A DNA stretch of 5,120 nucleotides from an uncultured Lachnospiraceae bacterium. Its GTDB lineage: Bacteria > Bacillota > Clostridia > Lachnospirales > Lachnospiraceae. The notes below the pieces were generated by a model, which saw nothing but the letters and a program-made list of their open reading frames with translations, was not told where the DNA came from and did not search any database. Positions 1 to 5,120 of the stretch are shown piece by piece (position 1 is the stretch's first letter; each line of letters begins with the position of its first letter). Location: contig CANPZR010000203.1 in the NCBI GenBank assembly GCA_947589175.1, forward strand, positions 1 to 5,120, in the 5' to 3' direction. Position numbers and translations under genes: made by a program.

Positions 1-87
1 TTTCAATAGATTTATGTGAAATGCACCATGCAAAATGTTGTTTTTTGAAAAAATAGCCTGCTATAGAATCCATTTTTACAACCCAGC

Positions 88-102
88 CAAGAACTGTTCT
101 TG
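88..102. promoter_or_regulatory. Perfect 15-bp palindrome upstream of the padR promoter, candidate operator
   Basis: The sequence CAAGAACTGTTCTTG has two 7-base arms that are exact reverse complements around one central T. It ends 10 bp before the -35 box of the padR promoter. Its symmetry and position fit a binding site for a dimeric regulator, possibly PadR itself, since many PadR proteins autoregulate. The spacing GAAC-N1-GTTC does not match the Gram-positive LexA box (GAAC-N4-GTTC). What binds it is unknown. Confidence 0.5.
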
Positions 103-104
103 CA

Positions 105-131
105 ATATTACCTTGACAAGCGAGGTATTAT
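105..131. promoter_or_regulatory. Hyphenated inverted repeat overlapping the -35 box, candidate operator
   Basis: The arms ATATTACCT (105-113) and AGGTATTAT (123-131) are reverse complements at 8 of 9 positions, separated by 9 bases. The repeat covers the -35 hexamer and part of the promoter spacer, so a bound protein would occlude RNA polymerase. It lies 2 bp after the 88-102 palindrome, making a two-site array. A role as the PadR autoregulatory operator is inference; it is not an obvious ATGT/ACAT-type PadR site. Confidence 0.4.
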
Positions 132-141
132 GTGTTTTAAT
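113..141 (+). promoter_or_regulatory. SigA-type promoter for padR and probably the HAAS/DUF4097 gene
   Basis: A perfect -35 box TTGACA (113-118) is followed by a 17-bp spacer and the -10 box TTTAAT (136-141, 5 of 6 matches). A TG at 133-134 gives an extended -10. The expected start of transcription is near 148, leaving an untranslated leader of about 145 bases before the padR start. No better promoter was found nearer to padR or in the gap before the downstream gene, so it probably serves both. Confidence 0.7.
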
Positions 142-148
142 ATAACTA

Positions 149-280
149 TGGCGCATTCACTTTATGAACAACAATTTTACAAAAAAGTTTTATTTCAAAA
201 AATTTTACTTTAAAGAGTTTTGCGGAAAAAAGTTTTGAAGTAATTTTAGAAAAATCGAAATACTAAACATCGAAAAAACA
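149..280 (+). other. AT-rich, A-tract-rich untranslated leader of padR
   Basis: This stretch between the predicted transcription start and the ribosome binding site is almost entirely A and T, with several runs of five or six A. The 11-mer AAAAAAGTTTT occurs at 181-191 and again at 226-236, and a related AAAAAATTTT lies at 197-206. No open reading frame, riboswitch fold or strong terminator is apparent. The A-tracts may bend the DNA, but their spacing is not cleanly helical. The first 87 bases of the window are similar AT-rich DNA with no gene. Confidence 0.5.
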
Positions 281-292
281 GGGGGAATGAAT

Positions 293-655
293 ATGTCGCT
301 TGCATCGGACCTGATCCGTGGTCACACCGAGACTATCATATTAGCACAACTGATGGTCCGGGACAGTTATGGCTACCAGATCAACAAGACCATTCTGGAA
401 AAGACGAATCAGGAATATGAATTGAAGGAAGCTACGCTGTACTCCGCCTTCCGCCGTCTCGAACAGGCCGGATTCATCTGCTCCTACTGGGGCGACGAGG
501 CGAGCGGCGCCAGACGGCGCTATTACACCATTACGCCGGAAGGGCGGAATAACTACCGCCTCCGCGTGGAGGAGTGGGAAAAGACCAAGCAGATTATCGA
601 CGTGCTGGTCTCCCAATCCGCAGTCTGTGACGGGGACGCCGCGGACAAAACATAA
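293..655 (+). CDS. PadR family transcriptional regulator
   Basis: This encodes a small cytoplasmic DNA-binding protein of 120 residues, typical of the short PadR subfamily. Residues near the N-terminus (IRGHTETIILAQL) form helix 1, and YGYQI marks the start of the next helix. The family signature follows: the recognition-helix segment ATLYSAFRRLEQAGFI, then the wing GARRRYYTITPEG. A last helix with a Trp (EEWEKTKQIIDVL) is the expected dimerisation helix. I chose the ATG at 293 because GGGGG at 281-285 lies 7 bases before it. The in-frame ATG at 287, which would add Met-Asn, leaves only one base of spacing. PadR proteins usually repress a neighbouring membrane-protein gene and often themselves. 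Here the neighbour on the same strand is a HAAS-domain membrane protein, the standard partner. The effector is unknown. Confidence 0.93.
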   Translation: MSLASDLIRGHTETIILAQLMVRDSYGYQINKTILEKTNQEYELKEATLYSAFRRLEQAGFICSYWGDEASGARRRYYTITPEGRNNYRLRVEEWEKTKQIIDVLVSQSAVCDGDAADKT

Positions 656-689
656 TCCGACAGGAAAATTTTACAGACAGCACTTCACG

Positions 690-780
690 CTCGGCTTGAT
701 TTTATTATGCCTTGCTTGATCTTATTATGCTCGGCTTGATTTTATTATACTTTGCTTAATTTTATCCTATTTTGCCTGGC
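690..780. repeat. 20-bp tandem repeat, four copies plus a decayed fifth
   Basis: Unit 1 (690-709) reads ctcggcttgattttattatg. Units 2 (710-729), 3 (730-749) and 4 (750-769) match it with a few changes; units 1 and 3 differ only in the last base. A partial fifth copy (ttttgcctggc) runs to 780, ending 11 bp before the Shine-Dalgarno site of the next gene. The period is close to two helical turns, so a repeated motif such as CTTGATTTTATTAT would face the same side of the DNA. I see no correctly spaced -35/-10 pair in it and no internal inverted repeat. It may be an array of protein-binding sites or a slippage-generated spacer. Confidence 0.85.
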
Positions 781-803
781 AAATTTAGAATGGAGGAAAA
801 TCA

Positions 804-2057
804 ATGGAAGAAAAACTGCGCGCTCACATGGATGAACTGTTCCGGGACGCGGTGCCGACGGAGCAGACCCGTGAGATCAAAGAAGAAATATTACAAAATA
901 TCACCGATAAATACCACGATCTGCTGGCGGAGGGAAAATCCGAGCAGGCCGCTTATCAGATTGCCATCTCCGGAATCGGAGATCTGGATGAACTACTTAC
1001 ATTTGTAAAACCGCAGTCGCAAAATAACGAGACGGCGTCTTTCTCTAACAAAAGGACTATGGCCTCTGGCGGCGCCGGTAATGGGATGCAGTCCCAACAT
1101 ATTGAGCCGTCGTCTCAGCGTGTTGCGTCATCGTCTCAACATATTGAGCCATCGTCTCCAAATGCCGGGGCGTCGTCTCAGCATGTGAAAACGACTAAAA
1201 AGAAAAAGAGCCCTCTCGTTATAGCGCTCATCGTCTGCGGCTGCCTGATCGGCGCCCTCCTGATTGCCGCCTTGATCTGCGGCCTGCTCGGCGTGCCCAT
1301 TCTGCGCCTCGGCGGCGTGGAGATTTTCAGCGGCACGTCCTACGCCAACGCGGACCAATATATCTGCGGCGACGGCGTCATCTCCGGCGAGGAACTGTCC
1401 GAGCACCCCCTGAAGGCCATTCACATAACATGGGTCAGTGGAAATGTCCGCGTCTTTCCGTCGGATTCCAATTCCATCAAGCTGACGGAAAAGGGCGGAG
1501 AAACCCTGTCGGACAAGGAAAAAATGCATTATTATTACCACAACGGCACGCTGGACATCCAGTACGGCCAGAGCGGATTTTCTCTCTTTCGGAAAATGGA
1601 TAAAGACACGGCGCTGGAGATCGCCCTCCCGGCGGAAATTTTCATAGATTCAGAGCCGATTGATCTTACCGGCAGTTTCGTGAGCAGCGAGGTATCTCTA
1701 GAGGATATCACCGCGGACCAGCTCTCCATCGACACGGTCAGCGGCAACGTCACGTTTACCGGGAGCTGCCGCGATGTCGAGTTTGATTCCGTCTCCGCCG
1801 ATCTGAACCTGTCCTCAAAAACGATTCTGTCGGAATGCGAAACGGATACAGTCAGCGGAAATGTGATATTAAAAGTGCCGGATTCCTCCTCTTTCCACAT
1901 CGAGTTCGACAGCGTCTCCGGCCAGTGTTCCAATCATTTCTCCGGGGATGAAAAAAGCGGCGGCGAATATGAGGGCGCCGTGGGCGAGAACCCCGGAAAG
2001 AACTCCTATGAATTTGATTCCGTCAGCGGGGACGTGGATATCGCCCCGCTGCGGTAA
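804..2057 (+). CDS. HAAS/DUF1700-like domain, single-pass membrane protein with DUF4097-type beta-repeat domain
   Basis: This protein has 417 residues. Residues 1-70 are a helical HAAS/DUF1700-like domain, with features such as EIKEEILQNITDKY, then AEGKSEQAAYQIAISGIGDLDEL. Residues 97-131 are a Ser/Gln-rich linker of five 7-residue repeats, ending in a basic run (KKKK, 132-135). Residues 138-163 form one transmembrane helix. Because the positive residues precede it, the N-terminus should be cytoplasmic and the rest outside. The outer part repeats D-(S/T)-VSG-(N/D)-V near 210, 310, 328, 348, 369 and 405, typical of DUF4097 putative-adhesin/YvlB/LiaG-like beta-solenoids. The start at 804 is set by GGAGG (792-796), 7 bases upstream. 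It follows padR on the same strand and is probably regulated by it. HAAS domains are commonly encoded beside PadR genes, which suggests a sensing or signalling role at the envelope; the ligand and exact function are unknown. Confidence 0.85.
   Translation: MEEKLRAHMDELFRDAVPTEQTREIKEEILQNITDKYHDLLAEGKSEQAAYQIAISGIGDLDELLTFVKPQSQNNETASFSNKRTMASGGAGNGMQSQHIEPSSQRVASSSQHIEPSSPNAGASSQHVKTTKKKKSPLVIALIVCGCLIGALLIAALICGLLGVPILRLGGVEIFSGTSYANADQYICGDGVISGEELSEHPLKAIHITWVSGNVRVFPSDSNSIKLTEKGGETLSDKEKMHYYYHNGTLDIQYGQSGFSLFRKMDKDTALEIALPAEIFIDSEPIDLTGSFVSSEVSLEDITADQLSIDTVSGNVTFTGSCRDVEFDSVSADLNLSSKTILSECETDTVSGNVILKVPDSSSFHIEFDSVSGQCSNHFSGDEKSGGEYEGAVGENPGKNSYEFDSVSGDVDIAPLR
1092..1196 (+). repeat. 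In-frame 21-bp repeat coding a 7-residue linker unit, five copies
   Basis: The units encode SQHIEPS (residues 97-103), SQRVASS, SQHIEPS, SPNAGAS and SQHVKTT (125-131). Copies 1 and 3 give identical peptides but differ at two third-codon positions (tcc/tct and ccg/cca). The later copies are more diverged. The stretch is the cytoplasmic linker between the HAAS domain and the membrane helix, so copy-number change would alter tether length without breaking the frame. Confidence 0.85.
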
Positions 2058-2073
2058 CCCAGATATAATCACT

Positions 2074-2101
2074 AACAGCCGTGGCTTTTGCCACGGCTGT
2101 T
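2074..2101. terminator. Convergent-gene hairpin, probable bidirectional terminator
   Basis: A perfect 12-bp stem (AACAGCCGTGGC with GCCACGGCTGTT) closes a TTTT loop. It starts 16 bp after the stop of the plus-strand HAAS/DUF4097 gene and lies 43 bp beyond the stop of the minus-strand EIIC gene. Position and stability fit a shared terminator. Neither side has a proper U-tract, so it is not a textbook intrinsic terminator and may act with Rho or as an RNA 3'-end stabiliser. A weaker GCCGG/CCGGC hairpin follows at about 2112-2129. Confidence 0.6.
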
Positions 2102-2144
2102 GCCGTTATATGCCGGCGCAATTTCCGGCGGGCCGAGGACTTTT

Positions 2145-3236
2145 TTATTCCAGCGTGAGGTCTCCGTCTGCCACCCATCCCAATCGCTTCACGAGGGCGT
2201 GGACAGCCAGCGAAAACAGCGCCGGGAGAATAAAGGAAATGAGAATCAGCCCGCACCAGTCCTGCCAGGTGACAGCCGCCTTTGTCCCGGCCGCCACGTC
2301 GTTCATCCAGCCGGTGTAAACGCCGATCTGTCCCACCAGACCGCAGGTTCCCATGCCGGAGGAGACGGGCGTGCCGTTCATCTCCAGATGAAATACGCAG
2401 GTGGCAAGAGGTCCGGTAATCGCGGACGCCACAATCGGCGCGATCCAGATTCTCGGATTTTTGATGATATTGCCCATCTGGAGCATGGATGTACCGATTC
2501 CCTGGGAAATCAGACCGCCCCATTTATTTTCACGGAAGGAAATCACGGCAAAGCCCACCATCTGGGCACAGCATCCCGCCACAGCGGCTCCGCCCGCCAG
2601 TCCCGTCAGTCCCAGCGCCGCGCAGATAGCGGCGGAGGAAATCGGGAGCGTCAGCGCGATTCCCACGAACACCGATACCAGAATGCCCATCAGGAACGGC
2701 TGCAAATTCGTCGCCCACATAATCAGATTGCCGACTTTCATCGCCGCCGCGCCGAGAGCGGGCGCCCACCAGGCGGAGAGGGCCACTCCCACGCCAATTG
2801 TCACAAGCGGCGTCACCAGAATATCGATTTTCGTCTCCTTCGACACGGCCTTGCCGAACTCCGACGCCACGATTGCCACAAAGAGAACCGCTAACGGCCC
2901 TCCCGCGCCTCCGAGCGCATTGGAGGCAAAGCCCACCGTAATCAGCGAAAACAGCACTAACGGGGGACAGTGCAGCGCAAATCCGATCGCGACCGCCATC
3001 GCCGGACCGCTCATGGCCGAAGCCAGTCCGCCCACCGTGTACTCGCTCCCCGCTACCGTCGCCACGGTCTGAGCCAGGAAGGGGATGTGGAACTGTCTGC
3101 CCAGGGTATCCAGAATCGTCCCGATGAGCAGCGAGCAGAAAAGTCCCTGGGCCATAGCGCCCAGCGCGTCGATGCCGTATCGCTTCAGCGATATCTCAAT
3201 GTCTTTTCTCTTTAGAAATGCCTTAATCTTTTCCAT
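2145..3236 (-). CDS. PTS EIIC-like membrane protein, PfoR (putative toxin regulator) family
   Basis: This encodes a very hydrophobic protein of 363 residues. After a charged N-terminus (MEKIKAFLKRKDIEISLKRY) there are about eight to ten membrane segments, many rich in Gly and Ala. A conserved-looking loop at 295-314 (EMNGTPVSSGMGTCGLVGQI) is characteristic of the PTS_EIIC_2 family, which includes the Clostridium perfringens PfoR protein. Length fits that family (about 340-370). The ATG at 3236 has GAGAGG (3245-3250) 8 bases upstream. EIIC proteins move a sugar across the membrane while EIIB phosphorylates it. No EIIA, EIIB, EIID, HPr or sugar-metabolism gene is in view, so the substrate cannot be named, and the protein may rely on distant components or not be a sugar transporter. 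It has its own promoter and converges on the HAAS gene. PfoR's regulatory role is itself weakly supported, so I assign family only. Confidence 0.85.
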   Translation of the reverse strand: MEKIKAFLKRKDIEISLKRYGIDALGAMAQGLFCSLLIGTILDTLGRQFHIPFLAQTVATVAGSEYTVGGLASAMSGPAMAVAIGFALHCPPLVLFSLITVGFASNALGGAGGPLAVLFVAIVASEFGKAVSKETKIDILVTPLVTIGVGVALSAWWAPALGAAAMKVGNLIMWATNLQPFLMGILVSVFVGIALTLPISSAAICAALGLTGLAGGAAVAGCCAQMVGFAVISFRENKWGGLISQGIGTSMLQMGNIIKNPRIWIAPIVASAITGPLATCVFHLEMNGTPVSSGMGTCGLVGQIGVYTGWMNDVAAGTKAAVTWQDWCGLILISFILPALFSLAVHALVKRLGWVADGDLTLE

Positions 3237-3262
3237 CTTAAGTTCCTCTCTTATCTTTTTTT

Positions 3263-3290
3263 GATGAGCGAAAGTAAAGCCCCGTTCATC
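3263..3290 (-). promoter_or_regulatory. Inverted repeat in the 5' leader of the EIIC-like gene
   Basis: On the minus strand GATGAACG (3290-3283) and CGCTCATC (3270-3263) can pair over 8 positions with one G-U, around a 12-base loop. The predicted transcript begins near 3297, so the hairpin would sit at its very 5' end, followed by an A-rich stretch and the ribosome binding site. It could be an operator or an mRNA-stabilising stem. It does not match a cre (CcpA) site or a clear antiterminator (RAT) pair. Confidence 0.35.
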
Positions 3291-3303
3291 GAATTTTTCC
3301 GTT

Positions 3304-3332
3304 ATAATACCACAACATGATACATAAGTAAA
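3304..3332 (-). promoter_or_regulatory. SigA-type promoter for the EIIC-like gene
   Basis: Reading the minus strand, TTTACT (3332-3327, 4 of 6 matches to TTGACA) is followed by a 17-bp spacer and TATTAT (3309-3304, 5 of 6 matches to TATAAT). Transcription would start near 3297, about 60 bases before the ATG. The promoter lies between sipL and the EIIC-like gene, so the two are probably separate transcription units despite sharing a strand. Confidence 0.55.
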
Positions 3333-3353
3333 GGAAAATTTATATCCGGCCCG

Positions 3354-3437
3354 ATTATCTGGCTGGGTTATCTAGCTAAATTAACTAGCTAGTCATATTT
3401 AGCTAGATTATAGTTAGATTATCTATCTAGCTAGTCA
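3354..3437. repeat. CTAG-rich nested palindrome and short direct repeats at the 3' end of sipL
   Basis: Arms ATCTAGCTAAAT (3370-3381) and ATTTAGCTAGAT (3397-3408) are perfect 12-base inverted repeats. Between them sits another perfect palindrome, ACTAGCTAGT (3384-3393). The 11-mer CTAGCTAGTCA occurs at 3385-3395 and again at 3427-3437, where it covers the last codons and TAG stop of sipL. TAGATTAT occurs at 3404-3411 and 3415-3422, and TTATCTGGCT/TTATCTAGCT form a further near-repeat from about 3355. The tetramer CTAG appears six times within 68 bp. The hairpin may end sipL transcription, but it is AT-rich and has no U-tract. Confidence 0.8.
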
Positions 3438-4989
3438 GCTTCGCTACTTCCTTTAAAATCAGAAGGATATCCCCCTCCTTGACCTCCTCATTTTCCATCT
3501 GATTAATTTCCATAATAGATTCGATGGTGGTAAAAAACCGCTTGGCGATGTCCCAGAGCTTTTCGCCCGCCTGCACCACATAGCCGATGATGCCCGGCTC
3601 TCGGCTGCGCTCCTTCCAATCGATGGGCTCGCTCTCGAAATTGGCGATAATCGGCTCCTCAATGCGCTCAAAGGCGATGACCTCCAGCGACGCGACCGCC
3701 TTGATCTCAATTTCCTTGTCCCCGGCTATGGCGCCGCTGATCTGCTCCAAGCAGGCCTGGAACCAGACGTTGCTCGTCTCATCCAGGCCGTCCGCCTCCA
3801 CGAACTGGGAAAACGGCAGCGTTCCCTTTACCGACGCCAGCGGAATCCGCTCGTCCTCCGTCCGGTACAGGACACTCACATCCAGAACGCCCTCCACCTG
3901 CACGCCATTTTCCTTCTGCTCCCGCCGATCGACCCGAATTTCACCGCAGACGTCCCAGATCTGCAGGGGCACCCGGTCGTCCACCAAGATTTTTCCGCTA
4001 ATCCGCGCCCGGCTCTTATTTTGCAGAATCAGATTTTCAAAATAGGAGTCCTCATAGATGGGATAGCATTTTTCTTGTGTAGAATAAAAATCCGTCAAAA
4101 GCTCCAGCTGCTCCTGTCCGTAGACCTTGATGTCAAATCCCACCACGATTTCCGCGTCCAGCACCCGGCTCTCGCCATCCTCGTCCTCCTTGATTTCTAA
4201 ATCCCGTCCGTGGATGTCCGTCGCCACCTGCGCCACCATGCCCGCCTCGCAGCCGCTGCACTCCAGGCTCCCTTCAATCGGAATCATATTTTCATAAAAA
4301 TTCATCTCCGGGTTCTCGCTGTCGCTGAGATAAATGACAAACAGCCTGGCCTGACCGTCCACCCTGAGCTCGTTTTCCTCCATCCGGGTATTCATCTCGC
4401 CCAGCCGTATATCCGAGTACAAAATCTGTCCGATAGAATCCTTCGTCCCCGGAATTTTCCACTCGTCCCGCACCCGGAGCGTATCTTTTCGCGTAAACGC
4501 CAGCCGGGAAATGTCCAGCACCTTTTTCTGTATGTACACATTTTCGCCGTCCTCCAGATCCACCGCGCCCTCGCCGTCGGTGACCGTCTCCGCGGACACC
4601 TCCAGATTGATAATGGCCTTCAGGCCCAGCTTCCGGGAATTGATCAGCTCGCTCCTAAGATCCTCCACGGTCGGGTGCACCGTCAGCTCGTCGTCCCGGT
4701 TGGCACAGGATAAGGGAATCGCCTCCTCAAAAGGAATGCTGCCGTTCATTTCACTGACCGGCATATCACCGTCCACGGCATACAGAATCTGAAACAGCAG
4801 CTCCCCTCTCACGCTGGCCTTGCCATCCGCCATGCGCACCTCCTCAATCTGTACATTTCCCTGTTCCTTCATAATCGTGAGCGCGTCCGGTTTTGCGTCC
4901 GGCACGTTAAAATCCCGGTCAAGGGTAATCTGCCTGGAATCTCTGCAGTTACACCGGTTCATGTGAACCCGCTTCGTAATCAGTCTCAA
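3427..4989 (-). CDS. sipL: SipL-like spore coat morphogenesis protein with SPOCS (DUF3794) repeats and LysM domain
   Basis: This protein has 520 residues, close to C. difficile SipL. That protein acts in the mother cell with SpoIVA to anchor the spore coat to the forespore surface. The N-terminus carries the MxLITKxVHMNR and LDRDFNVPDAKPD motifs expected of the family. Three SPOCS-like beta units can be seen, around 44-93 (VRGELLFQILYAVD), 199-246 (VDGQARLFVIYLSD) and 338-411 (VEGVLDVSVLYRTE). Residues 468-513 form one LysM domain (YVVQAGEKLWDIAKRF, then EVKEGDILLIL). In SipL this domain binds SpoIVA; a Trp in this domain (here Trp479) has been reported as important in C. difficile (from memory). 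There is no signal peptide or membrane helix, as expected for a cytosolic mother-cell protein. The start codon is TTG at 4989, with AAGGAGG (4998-5004) 8 bases upstream. The ATG at residue 10 lacks such a site and would drop conserved N-terminal residues. A generic DUF3794-LysM spore protein is the alternative. Confidence 0.82.
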   Translation of the reverse strand: MRLITKRVHMNRCNCRDSRQITLDRDFNVPDAKPDALTIMKEQGNVQIEEVRMADGKASVRGELLFQILYAVDGDMPVSEMNGSIPFEEAIPLSCANRDDELTVHPTVEDLRSELINSRKLGLKAIINLEVSAETVTDGEGAVDLEDGENVYIQKKVLDISRLAFTRKDTLRVRDEWKIPGTKDSIGQILYSDIRLGEMNTRMEENELRVDGQARLFVIYLSDSENPEMNFYENMIPIEGSLECSGCEAGMVAQVATDIHGRDLEIKEDEDGESRVLDAEIVVGFDIKVYGQEQLELLTDFYSTQEKCYPIYEDSYFENLILQNKSRARISGKILVDDRVPLQIWDVCGEIRVDRREQKENGVQVEGVLDVSVLYRTEDERIPLASVKGTLPFSQFVEADGLDETSNVWFQACLEQISGAIAGDKEIEIKAVASLEVIAFERIEEPIIANFESEPIDWKERSREPGIIGYVVQAGEKLWDIAKRFFTTIESIMEINQMENEEVKEGDILLILKEVAKLTS

Positions 4990-5076
4990 ATCCGCTGCCT
5001 CCTTGTATCAATATCGCGCGACAGTCATGGGCTCTCACCATTCCTGTTCCCTAAATCATATTCATTTTTTGCCCGA

Positions 5077-5105
5077 ATTAGAACTTTTTTTTGCAATACA
5101 GACAA
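5077..5105 (-). promoter_or_regulatory. SigA-like promoter candidate for sipL
   Basis: On the minus strand TTGTCT (5105-5100, 4 of 6 matches) is followed by 17 bp and TCTAAT (5082-5077, 5 of 6 matches). It would give a leader of about 80 bases. SipL in C. difficile is made in the mother cell under SigE, so a SigE promoter is expected. A weak SigE-like -10 (AATATGAT, 5062-5055) is visible but has no convincing -35. Which sigma factor is used cannot be settled from sequence. Confidence 0.35.
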
Positions 5106-5119
5106 ATAGGTGGTATAAT
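5091..5119 (+). promoter_or_regulatory. Strong extended -10 SigA promoter leading out of the window
   Basis: TTGCAA (5091-5096, 4 of 6 matches) is followed by 17 bp and a perfect TATAAT (5114-5119), preceded by TGG (5111-5113) as an extended -10. It faces right, away from sipL, and should drive a gene starting beyond 5120. Its -35 region overlaps the candidate sipL promoter on the other strand. Confidence 0.6.
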
Positions 5120-5120
5120 A

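Noticed and set aside
38..69. Promoter TTGTTT with TATAGA near the left edge
   Set aside because: Both boxes are poor, the spacer is 18 bp, and a much better promoter lies at 113-141. The small ATAGC/GCTAT inverted repeat at 53-64 is too short to interpret.
88..102. LexA/SOS box
   Set aside because: The GAAC and GTTC half-sites are one base apart rather than the four required by the Gram-positive LexA consensus.
690..780. CRISPR array or promoter array in the 20-bp repeat
   Set aside because: Units abut with no unique spacers, and no -35/-10 pair has 16-18 bp spacing within the repeats.
772..1008. Alternative small gene (including an ATG at 790) overlapping the start of the HAAS gene
   Set aside because: It is in another frame, its ATG overlaps the Shine-Dalgarno site of the HAAS gene, and its product is not protein-like.
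1128..2072. Minus-strand open frames opposite the HAAS/DUF4097 gene
   Set aside because: They are antisense frames without ribosome sites or family-like motifs, while the plus strand shows clear domains and repeats.
2088..3072. Long plus-strand open frames opposite the EIIC-like gene
   Set aside because: Their translations are low-complexity, Arg/His/Pro-rich and without recognisable domains. The minus strand gives a coherent multi-pass membrane protein with a good ribosome binding site, so these are shadows of it.
3263..3280. Catabolite-responsive (cre) site near the EIIC-like promoter
   Set aside because: The GAGCGAAAG core does not align with the cre consensus around the central CG.
3587..4792. 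Plus-strand open frames opposite sipL
   Set aside because: They show no domain signature and lie entirely within a well-supported gene on the other strand.

Overview
The window looks like chromosome of a spore-forming Gram-positive anaerobe of the Clostridia, probably Lachnospiraceae-like. Three things point there: a C. difficile-type SipL spore morphogenesis protein, G-rich Shine-Dalgarno sites (including AAGGAGG in front of a TTG start), and fairly GC-rich genes separated by very AT-rich intergenic DNA. The genus assignment is inference.

Left half (1-2101, plus strand): an AT-rich leader carries a good SigA-type promoter (TTGACA, 17 bp, TTTAAT) with two inverted repeats stacked on it. It is followed by a PadR-family winged-helix repressor gene (293-655). 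A 148-bp gap holds a 20-bp tandem repeat, and then comes a 417-residue membrane protein (804-2057). That protein has an N-terminal HAAS/DUF1700-like domain in the cytoplasm, a Ser-rich linker made of 7-residue repeats, one transmembrane helix and an extracytoplasmic DUF4097-type beta-repeat domain. PadR next to a HAAS-domain membrane protein is a recurrent Firmicutes arrangement and probably forms one envelope-related regulatory unit. A perfect 12-bp hairpin closes it.

Right half (2145-4989, minus strand): the HAAS gene converges on a solitary PTS EIIC-like/PfoR-family membrane protein (2145-3236). This gene has its own promoter and a 5'-leader inverted repeat, and no EIIA, EIIB or EIID gene is visible. 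Upstream of it on the same strand is sipL (3427-4989), which encodes three SPOCS (DUF3794)-like repeats and a C-terminal LysM domain. Between the two lies an unusual CTAG-rich nested palindrome and repeat block that runs into the last codons of sipL.

Right edge (5077-5119): two oppositely directed SigA-like promoters overlap. One points left to sipL. The other, with a perfect extended -10, points right to a gene outside the window.

No RNA genes, insertion sequences or CRISPR arrays were found. The items least explained by standard annotation are the operator-like inverted repeats at 88-131, the 20-bp tandem repeat at 690-780, the coding 21-bp repeat at 1092-1196 and the CTAG block at 3354-3437.
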